Source of the DNA: Inquilinus sp. KBS0705
Lineage (GTDB): Bacteria; Bacteroidota; Bacteroidia; Sphingobacteriales; Sphingobacteriaceae
Assembly: GCA_005938025.2 (NCBI GenBank)
Contig: VCCI02000002.1
Span: 372,001 to 436,000 of the forward strand
Direction: 5' to 3'
Length of the DNA: 64,000 nucleotides
The position numbers and the translations under genes are program-made. Below are positions 46,427-54,675 of this stretch, piece by piece. The first letter of the stretch is position 1. Each line of letters starts with the position of its first letter. Under the pieces are notes generated by a model, which was not told the origin of the DNA, searched no databases, and saw only the letters and a program-made list of their open reading frames with translations.

Positions 46427-47539
46427 TTAAATTTTTATAAATATTTTATTTTTATAAAACACCCACATTACCAGCCACAATACCGCTACTATAAATATTG
46501 CACCAGCCAAAGAGGCATTTACAGGAGAAAAATATGGTGCAAAGAAAAACTCATAAATAGACTTTTTACCAATATGCACTAAGTTTAAATAATGCGGTAT
46601 AAAGCCCGATAATACATAAGCTGTTATAGCGTTAGCGCCAAAGACAACAAACGGATAAGTAAAGCGCTTATGCCCCTGTACATCTATCAGCCAAAAAGAT
46701 ATGGCCAAACCTATAGTAGCCAGCCCGCCAGTGTACAATACAAACGAGCTTGTCCATAAAGCTTTATTAATAGGGAAGAACAGATCCCAAAACAAGGCTA
46801 TTACAACAGCTATAGTGCCGTAGGTAAACATCCAGCTCACCTTTGTGCTGTCGTCACGGTCTTTACGTTTTAGCCAGCTGCCCACGCGTATACCAAAAAG
46901 GCCCGTGCCTATAGCAGGCAATGTGCCCAGCAAGCCTTCAGGATCCCAGGTTTTTGATGATCGCCAAAGGTGGTCGGTAGTAAATACCAGGCGGTCTATC
47001 CAGGCACCCATATTGGTTTCGGGGTTAAGGTTAGCATAACCCACACCCGGTACCGGTATAAACGTCATGATGATATAATAGCCTATCAATACGGCTACGA
47101 GCAGCCAATCGCGGGTTTTTTGTGATGTTTTTAAGTATAGTATAGTGCAAATAAAGTATACCAGTGCAATACGTGGTAATACACCCGGTAACCTAAGTTT
47201 AGACACATCAAAGTTCCAACGAAGAATAAGCTGCGAACACCAGGTGATGAGCAGTAAAATTATAGTACGGCGCAAAGCGGCCAAGATCATTTTAGACTGA
47301 CTGGCACCGCTTGCCTTTTTGCTTTCCATAGCATACACTATAGATACCCCCACCATAAACAGGAAAAAAGGAAACACCAGGTCGGTGGGTGTACAGCCGT
47401 TCCACTCGGAGTGCTCCAGCGGTGCGTAAATATGCCCCCAATCGCCGGGGTCATTAACCAATATCATGCAGGCAATGGTTAACCCGCGAAAAACATCAAG
47501 AGAGAGCAGTCGTCCGGGTTTGGTAATGTTTTTATTCAT
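46427..47539 (-). CDS. nagX: NagX-like membrane acyltransferase (DUF5009/HGSNAT-type)
   Basis: A 370-residue polytopic membrane protein with about ten hydrophobic segments. The N-terminus RLLSLDVFRGLTIACMILVNDPGDWGHIYAPLEHSEWNGCTPTDLVFPFFLF is diagnostic in parts (SLDVFRG, PTDLVFPFFLF) of the family that includes human heparan-alpha-glucosaminide N-acetyltransferase and bacterial NagX. It lies in an amino-sugar block with nagB and anmK, which supports a role in handling GlcNAc-type sugars at the membrane. A broken four-helix-bundle gene separates it from nagB. The reaction in bacteria is not settled, so the symbol is tentative. Confidence 0.8.
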   Translation of the reverse strand: MNKNITKPGRLLSLDVFRGLTIACMILVNDPGDWGHIYAPLEHSEWNGCTPTDLVFPFFLFMVGVSIVYAMESKKASGASQSKMILAALRRTIILLLITWCSQLILRWNFDVSKLRLPGVLPRIALVYFICTILYLKTSQKTRDWLLVAVLIGYYIIMTFIPVPGVGYANLNPETNMGAWIDRLVFTTDHLWRSSKTWDPEGLLGTLPAIGTGLFGIRVGSWLKRKDRDDSTKVSWMFTYGTIAVVIALFWDLFFPINKALWTSSFVLYTGGLATIGLAISFWLIDVQGHKRFTYPFVVFGANAITAYVLSGFIPHYLNLVHIGKKSIYEFFFAPYFSPVNASLAGAIFIVAVLWLVMWVFYKNKIFIKI

Positions 47540-47570
47540 TTGTTTTACGTTTGACGTAGTATGTTTTACG

Positions 47571-47924
47571 TTATTTCCTTACTTTTTCGACTAGATTAAT
47601 ATTCATTGCTCTTACCTTATTTACGTGTTCTTGCAGTATTACAAACTGTTCCATGGATAAATAGTTAAGGTCTTAAGCCAAAATTATTAGGTAATCAGTT
47701 TCATTAGCCGATCCTAATGCGATTTGTAGAAAATTAGCAAAATCTTGCGCCGTATAGCGTCCACATCCTTCAGAAATATTGCAAGCAATTGATACGCATG
47801 CTCTTCTGAGTTGAGATGTTACCCCAAAGGTTTCTTCCTTAGGGAAACCCTTAGAAAACTCATACACTTTTAATGACAGTTTATGCGCTTCCTGCCATAA
47901 AAGTAAATCTTTAAAGTTTTGCAT
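47571..47924 (-). pseudogene. Four-helix-bundle (23S rRNA IVS-type) protein gene broken by an in-frame stop
   Basis: The minus-strand frame starts at ATG 47924 (MQNFKDLLLWQEAHKLSLKV) and shows the family signature RRACVSIACNISEGCGR and FLQIALGSANETDYLI. It stops at TAA 47673-47675 after 83 residues. Past that stop the same frame continues with DLNYLSMEQFVILQEHVNKV and ends at TAA 47571-47573. The total, 117 codons plus stop, is the normal length of this family, whose members read a Lys or similar residue where the TAA stands, so one AAA-to-TAA change is the simplest cause. The truncated form would lack helix four. A sequencing error is the alternative. Confidence 0.85.
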
Positions 47925-47988
47925 TATTTTAATTATTCTTTTTTGCTTAATCAAAACGTATTACGAAAAACGTATCACGTACAACCCT

Positions 47989-49908
47989 TTAAAACTTATA
48001 CCGTACAAAGGCTTCCATGGCTGCATACTCGGCCATACCCAGCTTGTCGTAGTTTTGGGCGGTCTCGCGGTTGCGGTCCTCAGCGCGTACCCAAAACTCG
48101 CGCATGTCATCGCCAGGGAAAACCGGCGTATCTTTTTGCGACTGGTGCTTAAAAATGGCATAGCGTTTACGCAGCACTTCATTTGGCGATAAGGGTACCG
48201 CCATCTCTATCTCGTGGGTGGCAAACTCGTGCCATGCACCGCGGTACATCCATACCCAGCAATCTTTTACCCAATCTTCTGTTTCGCGCAATTTTCTTAG
48301 GGCGGCAATAATAATATTAAAACAAACTACGTGCGTACCATGCGGGTCGGCAAAGTCGCCGGCGGTGAAAACCTGTCGGGGCTTTACTTTTTGCAGCAAT
48401 TCCATAGTTAGTTTTACATCTTCTTCGCCAACCGAATTTTTTTGTGTTTTCCCGGTCTCGTAAAACGGCAGGGCCTGGAAATGGATATTACTATCAGGCA
48501 GCCCCGCATAGCGCGCGCCCGATATGGCCTCGGTTTTGCGGATGAAGCCTTTTACGTTACGTATCTCCTGCGTATCTATCTGGTTGGGGCGTTTATGGCT
48601 TACAAACTCGCGCATATCGGCATAAATGCCTTTTAATTTGCTTGCATCCTCGCCCACGCTTTCTTTAAAGTCGATAGCAAACTCAACATAGCGGAGCACG
48701 TCATCGTCCCAAACAGCCGTGTTACCCGATGTTTGGTAGGCTACATGCACATCGTGCCCCTGGTCTACCAAACGGATGAACGTGCCACCCATCGATATTA
48801 CATCATCATCAGGATGCGGAGAAAATACGATGGAGCGCTTTTTAGCGGGCTCGGCCCTTTCAGGTCTTTGGCTGTCATCGGCACCCGGCTTACCACCCGG
48901 CCAGCCGGTGATGGTATGCTGCACCTGGTTAAATATATCAATGTTAATCTCGTATACCGGGCCTTGTTCAACAGCCAGTTGGGCCATACCATGTGCGTTA
49001 TAATCTTCTTCGGTTAGTTTTAAAATGGGTTTGCCTACAGTACCCGATAGCCATATCACGGCTTTCTTTTTTAGCATATTATCCCATACGCAGTCTTTTA
49101 CCAGCCATGGTGTATCAAAACGGGTGAGCGCTGATGCGGCACCCTCGTCCAGTATAAATTCAACATGATCTGACAATTGCAGGTAAGTGGCCGGCACTTC
49201 ACCCGATAGTTCACCCTCTACAGCTTTGCGAATGATGGGTGCTTTTTTAGTGCTCCATGCCATCAGCAATATTTCGCGGGCCTTAAATATAGTACCCACG
49301 CCCATGGTGATGGCTTTGGTGGGTACATTCTCTTTACCACCAAAATCGCGCGAAGCATCACGGCGGGTCAAATCATCCAAAGTAACCAGCCTGGTGCCGG
49401 AGTTAGGTGCAGAACCGGGTTCGTTAAAGCCGATGTGGCCGGTACGGCCAATACCTAATAGCTGTAGATCCAAGCCGCCTAATTCTTCTATCTGCTTCTC
49501 ATAGTTCAAACAAAAGGCAGCTACCGCTTCGGCAGATAATGTACCATCAGGGATATGTACATTATTTTTGTCAATATCCACATGGTCAAATAAATTCTCG
49601 TTCATGAAGGTAACGTAGCTTTGCACCGCATCGGGCTGCATCGGGAAATACTCGTCGAGGTTAAAGGTAATTACACCTTTAAATGATAATCCCTCCTGTT
49701 GATGCATCCTAACCAGCTCTGCATAAACCTGTATGGGGGTTACGCCGGTTGCCAGGCCAAGTACTGCCGGTTGGCCGGCGGCTTGCTTTTCGTGTATCAG
49801 TTTGGCTATGCGTGCCGCTACCGCTAACGATGCTGTGCGCTGATCGGCATAAACGGTTACCGGTAGCTTTTCGTAGCGTGTTTCTTCAAGTAGGTTTAAT
49901 CTGGCCAT
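47989..49908 (-). CDS. nagB: Glucosamine-6-phosphate deaminase fused to a PIG-L/LmbE-type deacetylase domain
   Basis: A 639-residue two-domain protein. Residues 1-270 are a NagB isomerase/deaminase (LGLATGVTP, FNLDEYFP at 83-89, GIGRTGHIGFNEP at 152-164) that converts glucosamine 6-phosphate to fructose 6-phosphate and ammonia. Residues about 355-630 are a PIG-L domain with the zinc motif PHPDDD (364-369), GTH downstream and a VWMYRG segment; this group deacetylates GlcNAc-type sugars. The fusion is known among Bacteroidota. The ATG at 49908 is chosen; one at 49947 falls inside a perfect -7 element. Divergent from anmK, so both ends of amino-sugar recycling are controlled from one spacer. Confidence 0.92.
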   Translation of the reverse strand: MARLNLLEETRYEKLPVTVYADQRTASLAVAARIAKLIHEKQAAGQPAVLGLATGVTPIQVYAELVRMHQQEGLSFKGVITFNLDEYFPMQPDAVQSYVTFMNENLFDHVDIDKNNVHIPDGTLSAEAVAAFCLNYEKQIEELGGLDLQLLGIGRTGHIGFNEPGSAPNSGTRLVTLDDLTRRDASRDFGGKENVPTKAITMGVGTIFKAREILLMAWSTKKAPIIRKAVEGELSGEVPATYLQLSDHVEFILDEGAASALTRFDTPWLVKDCVWDNMLKKKAVIWLSGTVGKPILKLTEEDYNAHGMAQLAVEQGPVYEINIDIFNQVQHTITGWPGGKPGADDSQRPERAEPAKKRSIVFSPHPDDDVISMGGTFIRLVDQGHDVHVAYQTSGNTAVWDDDVLRYVEFAIDFKESVGEDASKLKGIYADMREFVSHKRPNQIDTQEIRNVKGFIRKTEAISGARYAGLPDSNIHFQALPFYETGKTQKNSVGEEDVKLTMELLQKVKPRQVFTAGDFADPHGTHVVCFNIIIAALRKLRETEDWVKDCWVWMYRGAWHEFATHEIEMAVPLSPNEVLRKRYAIFKHQSQKDTPVFPGDDMREFWVRAEDRNRETAQNYDKLGMAEYAAMEAFVRYKF

Positions 49909-49944
49909 ATAAATAGGGTTGTAATAGGATATAAAGGGTAAAAA

Positions 49945-49952
49945 CAAATATA
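49945..49952 (-). promoter_or_regulatory. Candidate -7 element for nagB
   Basis: Minus-strand TATATTTG, an exact consensus match 36 bp before the chosen nagB start. It overlaps the alternative upstream ATG. Confidence 0.5.
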
Positions 49953-50020
49953 TCAGATATTTACATACAGGGCATTTTAATTTATCTTTTGTGAAGCAGG
50001 GTAAAAATGTAATTTAGGGC

Positions 50021-51214
50021 ATGCCAAAACTAAATGTTAACCTGCAAAAGCTATTTTCTATCGCCAAAAAAGACGAAAAGTTGGGTGTTGGGCTAATGTC
50101 GGGTACATCATTAGACGGGTTGGATATAGCCCTATGCAGCTTTAAAGGGAACGGAGTTAATACCGAATTTAAGCTAAAGCAATTTATCACCATACCCTAC
50201 CAACAACAGTTTAAACAAGAGGTGCAGCAAGTTTTCGCGCAAAAACAGGTGAGTTTAGAGAAAGTATGTTTACTAAATGAATTTATAGGCAGCTTCCATG
50301 GCAAATTGGTGTTACAGGCACTCTCCGAATGGAAAATAGCACCCGCCGAAGTGGATTTTATTGCCAGTCACGGGCAAACCATTTATCATGCGCCTAAAAG
50401 CCAGCACAAGCAACCGGGTTATAGCAATGCTACATTGCAAATTGGTGATGCCGACCACCTGGCCGTTAAAACCGGGATATTAACCGTTAGCGATTTTAGG
50501 CAGAAACACATTGCAGTAGGCGGCGAGGGCGCCCCCTTAGCTTTATACGGCGATGTCTTATTAGGAAGCCAGCCGGGCGAAAACCGCATACTGCTGAATA
50601 TCGGTGGTATTGCTAACCTTACCTACCTACCCGCTGATGGCAATACAGACAACGTATTATGCACAGATATTGGCCCCGGCAATACGCTGATAGATGCTGC
50701 CTGCCGCGAATATTTTGACAAAGCGTATGACGAAGATTCGGCTATTGCCTATTCGGGCGAGGTGAATGAGGAATTGTTGGAAGCATTGCTGCACCACCCG
50801 TTTTTTAATGAAAACTTACCTAAAACCACCGGGCCCGAGCTGTTTAACTTATCTTTCGTAGGTAACGCACAACAGGCATCGCGCACGCTCAACATTGGCA
50901 AGGCAGATTTAGTGGCTACACTTAGCGCCTTTACAGGGCGGTCTATCGCCCAATTTATACAGGCCAATTTTAAGGCAGACGATCTTCATGTGTTTACCAG
51001 CGGCGGCGGCGCACGCAACCCTTTTGTGGTTAACTATTTAAAGCAGACATTACCCAACGCAAGCATAGGCAACACTGCCGATCTGGGTTTAAACCCCGAT
51101 GCCAAAGAAGCTATATTGTTTGCGCTGTTAGGTAACGAGGCCCTGTGTGGAAACCCAATAAAAATTGGCAATAACCCCGCTGTGCTGATGGGTAAGTTTA
51201 GCTTTCCGCAGTAG
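50021..51214 (+). CDS. anmK: Anhydro-N-acetylmuramic acid kinase
   Basis: A 397-residue sugar kinase of the ASKHA fold that phosphorylates and opens 1,6-anhydro-MurNAc released in peptidoglycan recycling. Motifs: GLMSGTSLDGLDIALCSF (phosphate 1 loop, about 23-40), VDFIASHGQTIYHAPK, NIGGIANLTYLP, CTDIGPGNTLIDAACREYFDKAYDEDSA and TSGGGARNPFV. The first 20 residues are a short extension beyond the usual start. It diverges from nagB. With nagB and the nagX-like gene it defines a cell-wall amino-sugar recycling locus; murQ is not in view. Confidence 0.96.
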   Translation: MPKLNVNLQKLFSIAKKDEKLGVGLMSGTSLDGLDIALCSFKGNGVNTEFKLKQFITIPYQQQFKQEVQQVFAQKQVSLEKVCLLNEFIGSFHGKLVLQALSEWKIAPAEVDFIASHGQTIYHAPKSQHKQPGYSNATLQIGDADHLAVKTGILTVSDFRQKHIAVGGEGAPLALYGDVLLGSQPGENRILLNIGGIANLTYLPADGNTDNVLCTDIGPGNTLIDAACREYFDKAYDEDSAIAYSGEVNEELLEALLHHPFFNENLPKTTGPELFNLSFVGNAQQASRTLNIGKADLVATLSAFTGRSIAQFIQANFKADDLHVFTSGGGARNPFVVNYLKQTLPNASIGNTADLGLNPDAKEAILFALLGNEALCGNPIKIGNNPAVLMGKFSFPQ

Positions 51215-51220
51215 GTATAC

Positions 51221-51778
51221 TTAAACTTCCTCTTTAACGTAATGTAGCGCGATGCACCCATTTTTTAAAACTTTGGAGTTGGCCAGTGTTAAGTTGATCT
51301 TCTCGGGGATGTCGAAGTTATCAAACAGCTTTCGCCCTTTGCCTACAATAGCCGGGTGTATAACAAAATAAAATTCATCAACCAGGCCAAGCACTGTCAA
51401 CTGCTCACGCAAATTTACTCCCCCTATAGATATCCTTTTGCCGGGCTGCTCCTTTAGCTTACGTATCACCTCGCCGGGGTTATCTCGCATAATTACCGCA
51501 TTCCCTTCGACGCTGGTTAATGTTTTCGAAAAAACTATCTTATCTATCTCGGTGATCCTTTTGGCAAATGCAAGCGTATCCGCCGATTCTGTTCCTTCAC
51601 GGGCCACATCAGCCCAATAAGGGAACATTAGCTCGTACATTTTACGGCCATAAACTATCTGGTCAACATCTTCCATCAGTGCTGTAAAATATTCATGAAT
51701 TTCCCGGTCGCCGTTAAATTTAGTATGGTCGTAGTTGCCATCTATACTAATATTCATGCCGTAGGTTACTGTTCTCAT
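51221..51778 (-). CDS. RibD C-terminal/dihydrofolate-reductase-like protein
   Basis: A 185-residue single-domain protein of the RibD_C/DHFR-like superfamily: VTYGMNISIDGNYD, DQIVYGRKMYELM, KIVFSKTL, GKRISIGGVNLREQLTVLGLVDEFYFVIHPAIVGKGRKLFD. Members reduce small pyrimidine or pteridine-type substrates with NADPH; the substrate is unknown for this subgroup. It is convergent with anmK (6 bp between stops) and free-standing, without other riboflavin genes. Confidence 0.85.
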   Translation of the reverse strand: MRTVTYGMNISIDGNYDHTKFNGDREIHEYFTALMEDVDQIVYGRKMYELMFPYWADVAREGTESADTLAFAKRITEIDKIVFSKTLTSVEGNAVIMRDNPGEVIRKLKEQPGKRISIGGVNLREQLTVLGLVDEFYFVIHPAIVGKGRKLFDNFDIPEKINLTLANSKVLKNGCIALHYVKEEV

Positions 51779-51903
51779 TTGGGTTGGTTTTAGTTTTATT
51801 AAGTAAAAATAGCAGAAACAGCGGATAGGCTGAAGGCCATCTGCGACAAATTGCGGGGTGATTTAAGCCAAGTATTTCTTATATTCGAACCAAATTTCAC
51901 ATT

Positions 51904-52350
51904 ATGAATTTATATAGCTTTTTTAAGTACTTCCACTCGGGTTTCCGTTATATAGTAGTGCTATTGGTAGTAATAGCTATTGTACGCGCCTTTGCCGACT
52001 GGGCAGGCAAAAAACCTTACACCGAGGGCAACCGCAAGCTTAACCTGTTTGCCATGATATCGGCACATACGCAGTTTTTGTTGGGCATTATCTTGTACTT
52101 TTTAAGCCCTTATGTACAGTTCAACAGCACAACCATGAAAAATTTTGACACCCGTTACTGGACGGTTGAACATATTACTATGATGCTGATCGCCATTGTT
52201 TTAATTACCATCGGGCATTCAAAATCAAAAAGAGCATTAACGCCCGTGGCAAAAAACAAGGCTATTGCTATTTTTTATACTATAGCATTTGTTATAGTAG
52301 TTATAGCTATAGTGGCCAGTAAAAGGCCCTTTTTGGGCATTACCCATTAA
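51904..52350 (+). CDS. Four-span membrane protein of unknown function
   Basis: A 148-residue integral membrane protein with four hydrophobic segments (about 13-33, 50-70, 90-110, 125-143). The first pair is joined by a basic loop (WAGKKPYTEGNRKLN), and histidines sit near membrane faces (KYFHSGFRY, SAHTQF, VEHITMM), reminiscent of small cytochrome-b-like proteins. I recognise it only as a conserved Bacteroidota hypothetical. It precedes the trp leader but has a separate promoter-sized gap, so co-transcription is unlikely. Confidence 0.75.
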   Translation: MNLYSFFKYFHSGFRYIVVLLVVIAIVRAFADWAGKKPYTEGNRKLNLFAMISAHTQFLLGIILYFLSPYVQFNSTTMKNFDTRYWTVEHITMMLIAIVLITIGHSKSKRALTPVAKNKAIAIFYTIAFVIVVIAIVASKRPFLGITH

Positions 52351-52368
52351 AATAATTGCACAAAAAAT

Positions 52369-52397
52369 TTGCAAATTCATTTTTCTTTATAAATTTG
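52369..52397 (+). promoter_or_regulatory. Promoter of the trpEGC attenuator transcript
   Basis: TTG at 52369-52371, an 18-nt spacer and TAAATTTG at 52390-52397 match both promoter halves exactly. The expected start (about 52403-52405) lies only 2-4 nt before the leader ATG. Confidence 0.75.
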
Positions 52398-52406
52398 TTC
52401 CGCACA

Positions 52407-52475
52407 ATGAAAAAAATCAACCATACAACAAATTGGTGGCACTCAAATAAATTTTGGCGGCCGGATAGTTTTTAA
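52407..52475 (+). CDS. trpL: Tryptophan-rich leader peptide of the trp attenuator
   Basis: A 22-codon ORF, ATG to TAA, with tandem Trp10-Trp11 and a third Trp17; it begins MKKINHTTNWW and ends RPDSF. Three Trp in 22 residues just after a consensus promoter and before an attenuator is the mark of a trp leader peptide. Ribosomes would stall at the Trp codons when charged Trp-tRNA is short. The predicted transcript start leaves almost no 5' leader, so translation may be leaderless or nearly so. It is too short for standard gene finding. Confidence 0.9.
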   Translation: MKKINHTTNWWHSNKFWRPDSF

Positions 52476-52543
52476 TGTGCATTACTAATCAAATGTAAAC
52501 CTAATTTGAAACCCGGCGAACGCTCAATTCGCCGGGTTTTTTT
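52460..52543 (+). terminator. trp attenuator: terminator with competing antiterminator
   Basis: Terminator: perfect 12-bp stem AAACCCGGCGAA/TTCGCCGGGTTT (52509-52520, 52528-52539), 7-nt loop, T-run 52537-52543. Antiterminator: GCCGG (52460-52464) pairs with CCGGC (52513-52517) and, past a 3-nt bulge, GTTT (52468-52471) with AAAC (52509-52512), which takes up the 5' half of the terminator. The first strand lies inside the leader ORF, just 3' of the Trp10-Trp11 codons. A ribosome stalled there frees it; a ribosome at the stop covers it. Confidence 0.88.
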
Positions 52544-52567
52544 GTTTAATGTCCTTTTGAGAATAAC

Positions 52568-53977
52568 ATGAAAAAATATAAAATTACTACAATCCAAAAG
52601 AAGCTGCTGGCCGATACTACAACGCCTGTAAGTATTTACCTGCGCCTTAGGGATGTTTTTCCAAACTCGTTACTACTGGAAAGTTCTGACTATCATAGCA
52701 GGGAAAACAGCCTTAGTTTTGTATGCTGTGCCCCTTTTAGCGGTTTGGTTTTAGACGAGGGTAAGCTAAAAAAGAAATTCCCGGATGGAGCAGAAGAGAT
52801 AATCGCACCGGGTACATTTGATATCACCGAAGAGATCAACAGCTTTTCGGCCAGGTTTGAGGTAGAAGCTAACACATCTAAAATATTATCAAACGGGTTG
52901 TTTGGTTATTTTACCCACGAGGCGGTTGAACATTTCGAAACCATCCGCTTAAAAGAAAGTACCGACACTACCCGTAAAATACCGGTAATGCAGTACCATA
53001 TTTACAGTTATATTATAGCTATAGACCACTTTAAAAACGAACTGTATATTTTCCATAACCATGTTGAGGGCCAAAAGGAAACAAATGGGCTGGAGAAAAT
53101 TGAAGACCTTATTAAAAATAAAAACTTCCCCGAGTATACCTTTAAAAGCGATGAAGCCGAACAATCAAACTTAACGAACGACGAGTTTATAGCGATAGTG
53201 GAGAAAATGAAGCAGCATATTTACCGCGGCGATGTTTTCCAGATAGTACCGTCAAGGGCATTTTCGCGTGGGTTTTTAGGTGATGAATTTAATGTGTACA
53301 GGGCGCTGCGCTCAATAAACCCATCGCCGTATTTGTTTTATTTTGATTATGGTGACTTCAGGATATTCGGTTCATCGCCCGAGGCGCAGATTACTATTAA
53401 AAACCGTGTAGCCAGCATTTTCCCTATTGCCGGCACGTTTAAGCGCAGCGGGGATGACGAAAAAGATGCAGAGATAGCCCGTAATTTAGAAAACGACCCA
53501 AAGGAATCTGCAGAGCATGTTATGCTGGTAGACCTTGCCCGTAACGATCTTAGCCGCCATTGCGAGCAGGTTAGTGTAAAAGCCTTTAAAGGGGTGCAAT
53601 ACTACTCGCACCTTATACATTTGGTATCGCATGTTAGTGGTAAAATAAAAGAGGGCACATCATCATTTAAAATTGTGGCCGATACTTTCCCGGCAGGCAC
53701 ATTAAGCGGGGCGCCAAAATACCGTGCTATGGAGATAATAGACGAAAACGAAAAAAGCAAACGTAGCTTTTATAGCGGCGCTATTGGCTTTTTTGGCTTT
53801 AACGGCGATTTTAACCACGCCATTATGATACGCTCGTTTTTAAGTAAGAACAATACTTTGCACTACCAGGCAGGGGCTGGTATTGTAGCCGGGTCGGTAG
53901 CCGAAAGTGAATTAAAAGAGGTTGACAATAAAATAGCCGCGCTGCGCAAAGCAATTGAGCTTGCAGAGGAATTATAG
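52568..53977 (+). CDS. trpE: Anthranilate synthase component I
   Basis: A 469-residue chorismate-using enzyme that makes anthranilate with ammonia from TrpG. N-terminal region with LLESSD (about 38-43), the feedback-inhibition signature; the catalytic domain has YRGDVFQIVPSRAFSR, INPSPYLFYFDYGDFRIFGSSPE, PIAGTFKRSGDDEKD, DLARNDLSRHC and FPAGTLSGAPKYRAMEIIDENE. The ATG is 24 nt after the attenuator T-run. Length matches other Bacteroidota TrpE. First gene of trpEGC. Confidence 0.96.
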   Translation: MKKYKITTIQKKLLADTTTPVSIYLRLRDVFPNSLLLESSDYHSRENSLSFVCCAPFSGLVLDEGKLKKKFPDGAEEIIAPGTFDITEEINSFSARFEVEANTSKILSNGLFGYFTHEAVEHFETIRLKESTDTTRKIPVMQYHIYSYIIAIDHFKNELYIFHNHVEGQKETNGLEKIEDLIKNKNFPEYTFKSDEAEQSNLTNDEFIAIVEKMKQHIYRGDVFQIVPSRAFSRGFLGDEFNVYRALRSINPSPYLFYFDYGDFRIFGSSPEAQITIKNRVASIFPIAGTFKRSGDDEKDAEIARNLENDPKESAEHVMLVDLARNDLSRHCEQVSVKAFKGVQYYSHLIHLVSHVSGKIKEGTSSFKIVADTFPAGTLSGAPKYRAMEIIDENEKSKRSFYSGAIGFFGFNGDFNHAIMIRSFLSKNNTLHYQAGAGIVAGSVAESELKEVDNKIAALRKAIELAEEL

Positions 53978-54061
53978 CGGCTGATTGGTAGTTAGAGAAT
54001 AGGGATTAGGCAAGCATAACAGGAATGAGGAGCTAAATCCTGTAAATAAAAGTTAGAAAAA

Positions 54062-54631
54062 ATGAAAAACATATTAATAATTGATAATTACGATTCTTTC
54101 ACCTACAACCTGGTGCATTTGGTAAACGAGTTAGGTTTGCAATGTGATGTGTGGAGAAACGACCAGTTTGATATAAACGATGTTGATAAATACAGCCACA
54201 TTATCCTTTCGCCGGGGCCGGGCATTCCATCTGAGGCTGGTTTACTTTTACAAGTGATTGAGAAGTATGCCCCAACAAAAAGCATGTTTGGCGTATGTTT
54301 GGGGCAGCAGGCCATAGCCGAGGTGTTTGGCGGACAGTTATACAATCTGCCGCAGCCTATGCACGGTATTGCCACCCCCATAAAAGTAACTGATAGCAGC
54401 GAAAAACTTTTTGATGGGTTACCCGATACCATCAAGGTTGGCCGTTATCACTCGTGGGTGGTTGAAAAGGATCTGCCCGCAGTATTGGTAACCACTGCTA
54501 TAGATGAAGAAGACGGGTCGGTAATGGCCCTGCGACATAAAACATATAATGTGCGCGGCGTACAGTTCCATCCCGAATCGGTACTAACCGAGTATGGTAA
54601 AGAAATGATGCAGAACTGGTTAAATGCTTAA
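54062..54631 (+). CDS. trpG: Anthranilate synthase component II (glutamine amidotransferase)
   Basis: A 189-residue class I glutaminase that supplies ammonia to TrpE. Triad: Cys in FGVCLGQQAIAE (about 79), His-x-Glu in VQFHPESVLTE near 168-170. The ILSPGPGIPSEAG oxyanion loop is intact. It is a free-standing subunit, not fused to TrpE or TrpD. An 84-bp spacer with short repeats separates it from trpE. The same glutaminase could also serve p-aminobenzoate synthesis, as in some bacteria. Confidence 0.95.
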   Translation: MKNILIIDNYDSFTYNLVHLVNELGLQCDVWRNDQFDINDVDKYSHIILSPGPGIPSEAGLLLQVIEKYAPTKSMFGVCLGQQAIAEVFGGQLYNLPQPMHGIATPIKVTDSSEKLFDGLPDTIKVGRYHSWVVEKDLPAVLVTTAIDEEDGSVMALRHKTYNVRGVQFHPESVLTEYGKEMMQNWLNA

Positions 54632-54675
54632 GTTTACAAAAATCAAAATCGCTATTTGGCCTAACAAGGGGATAA

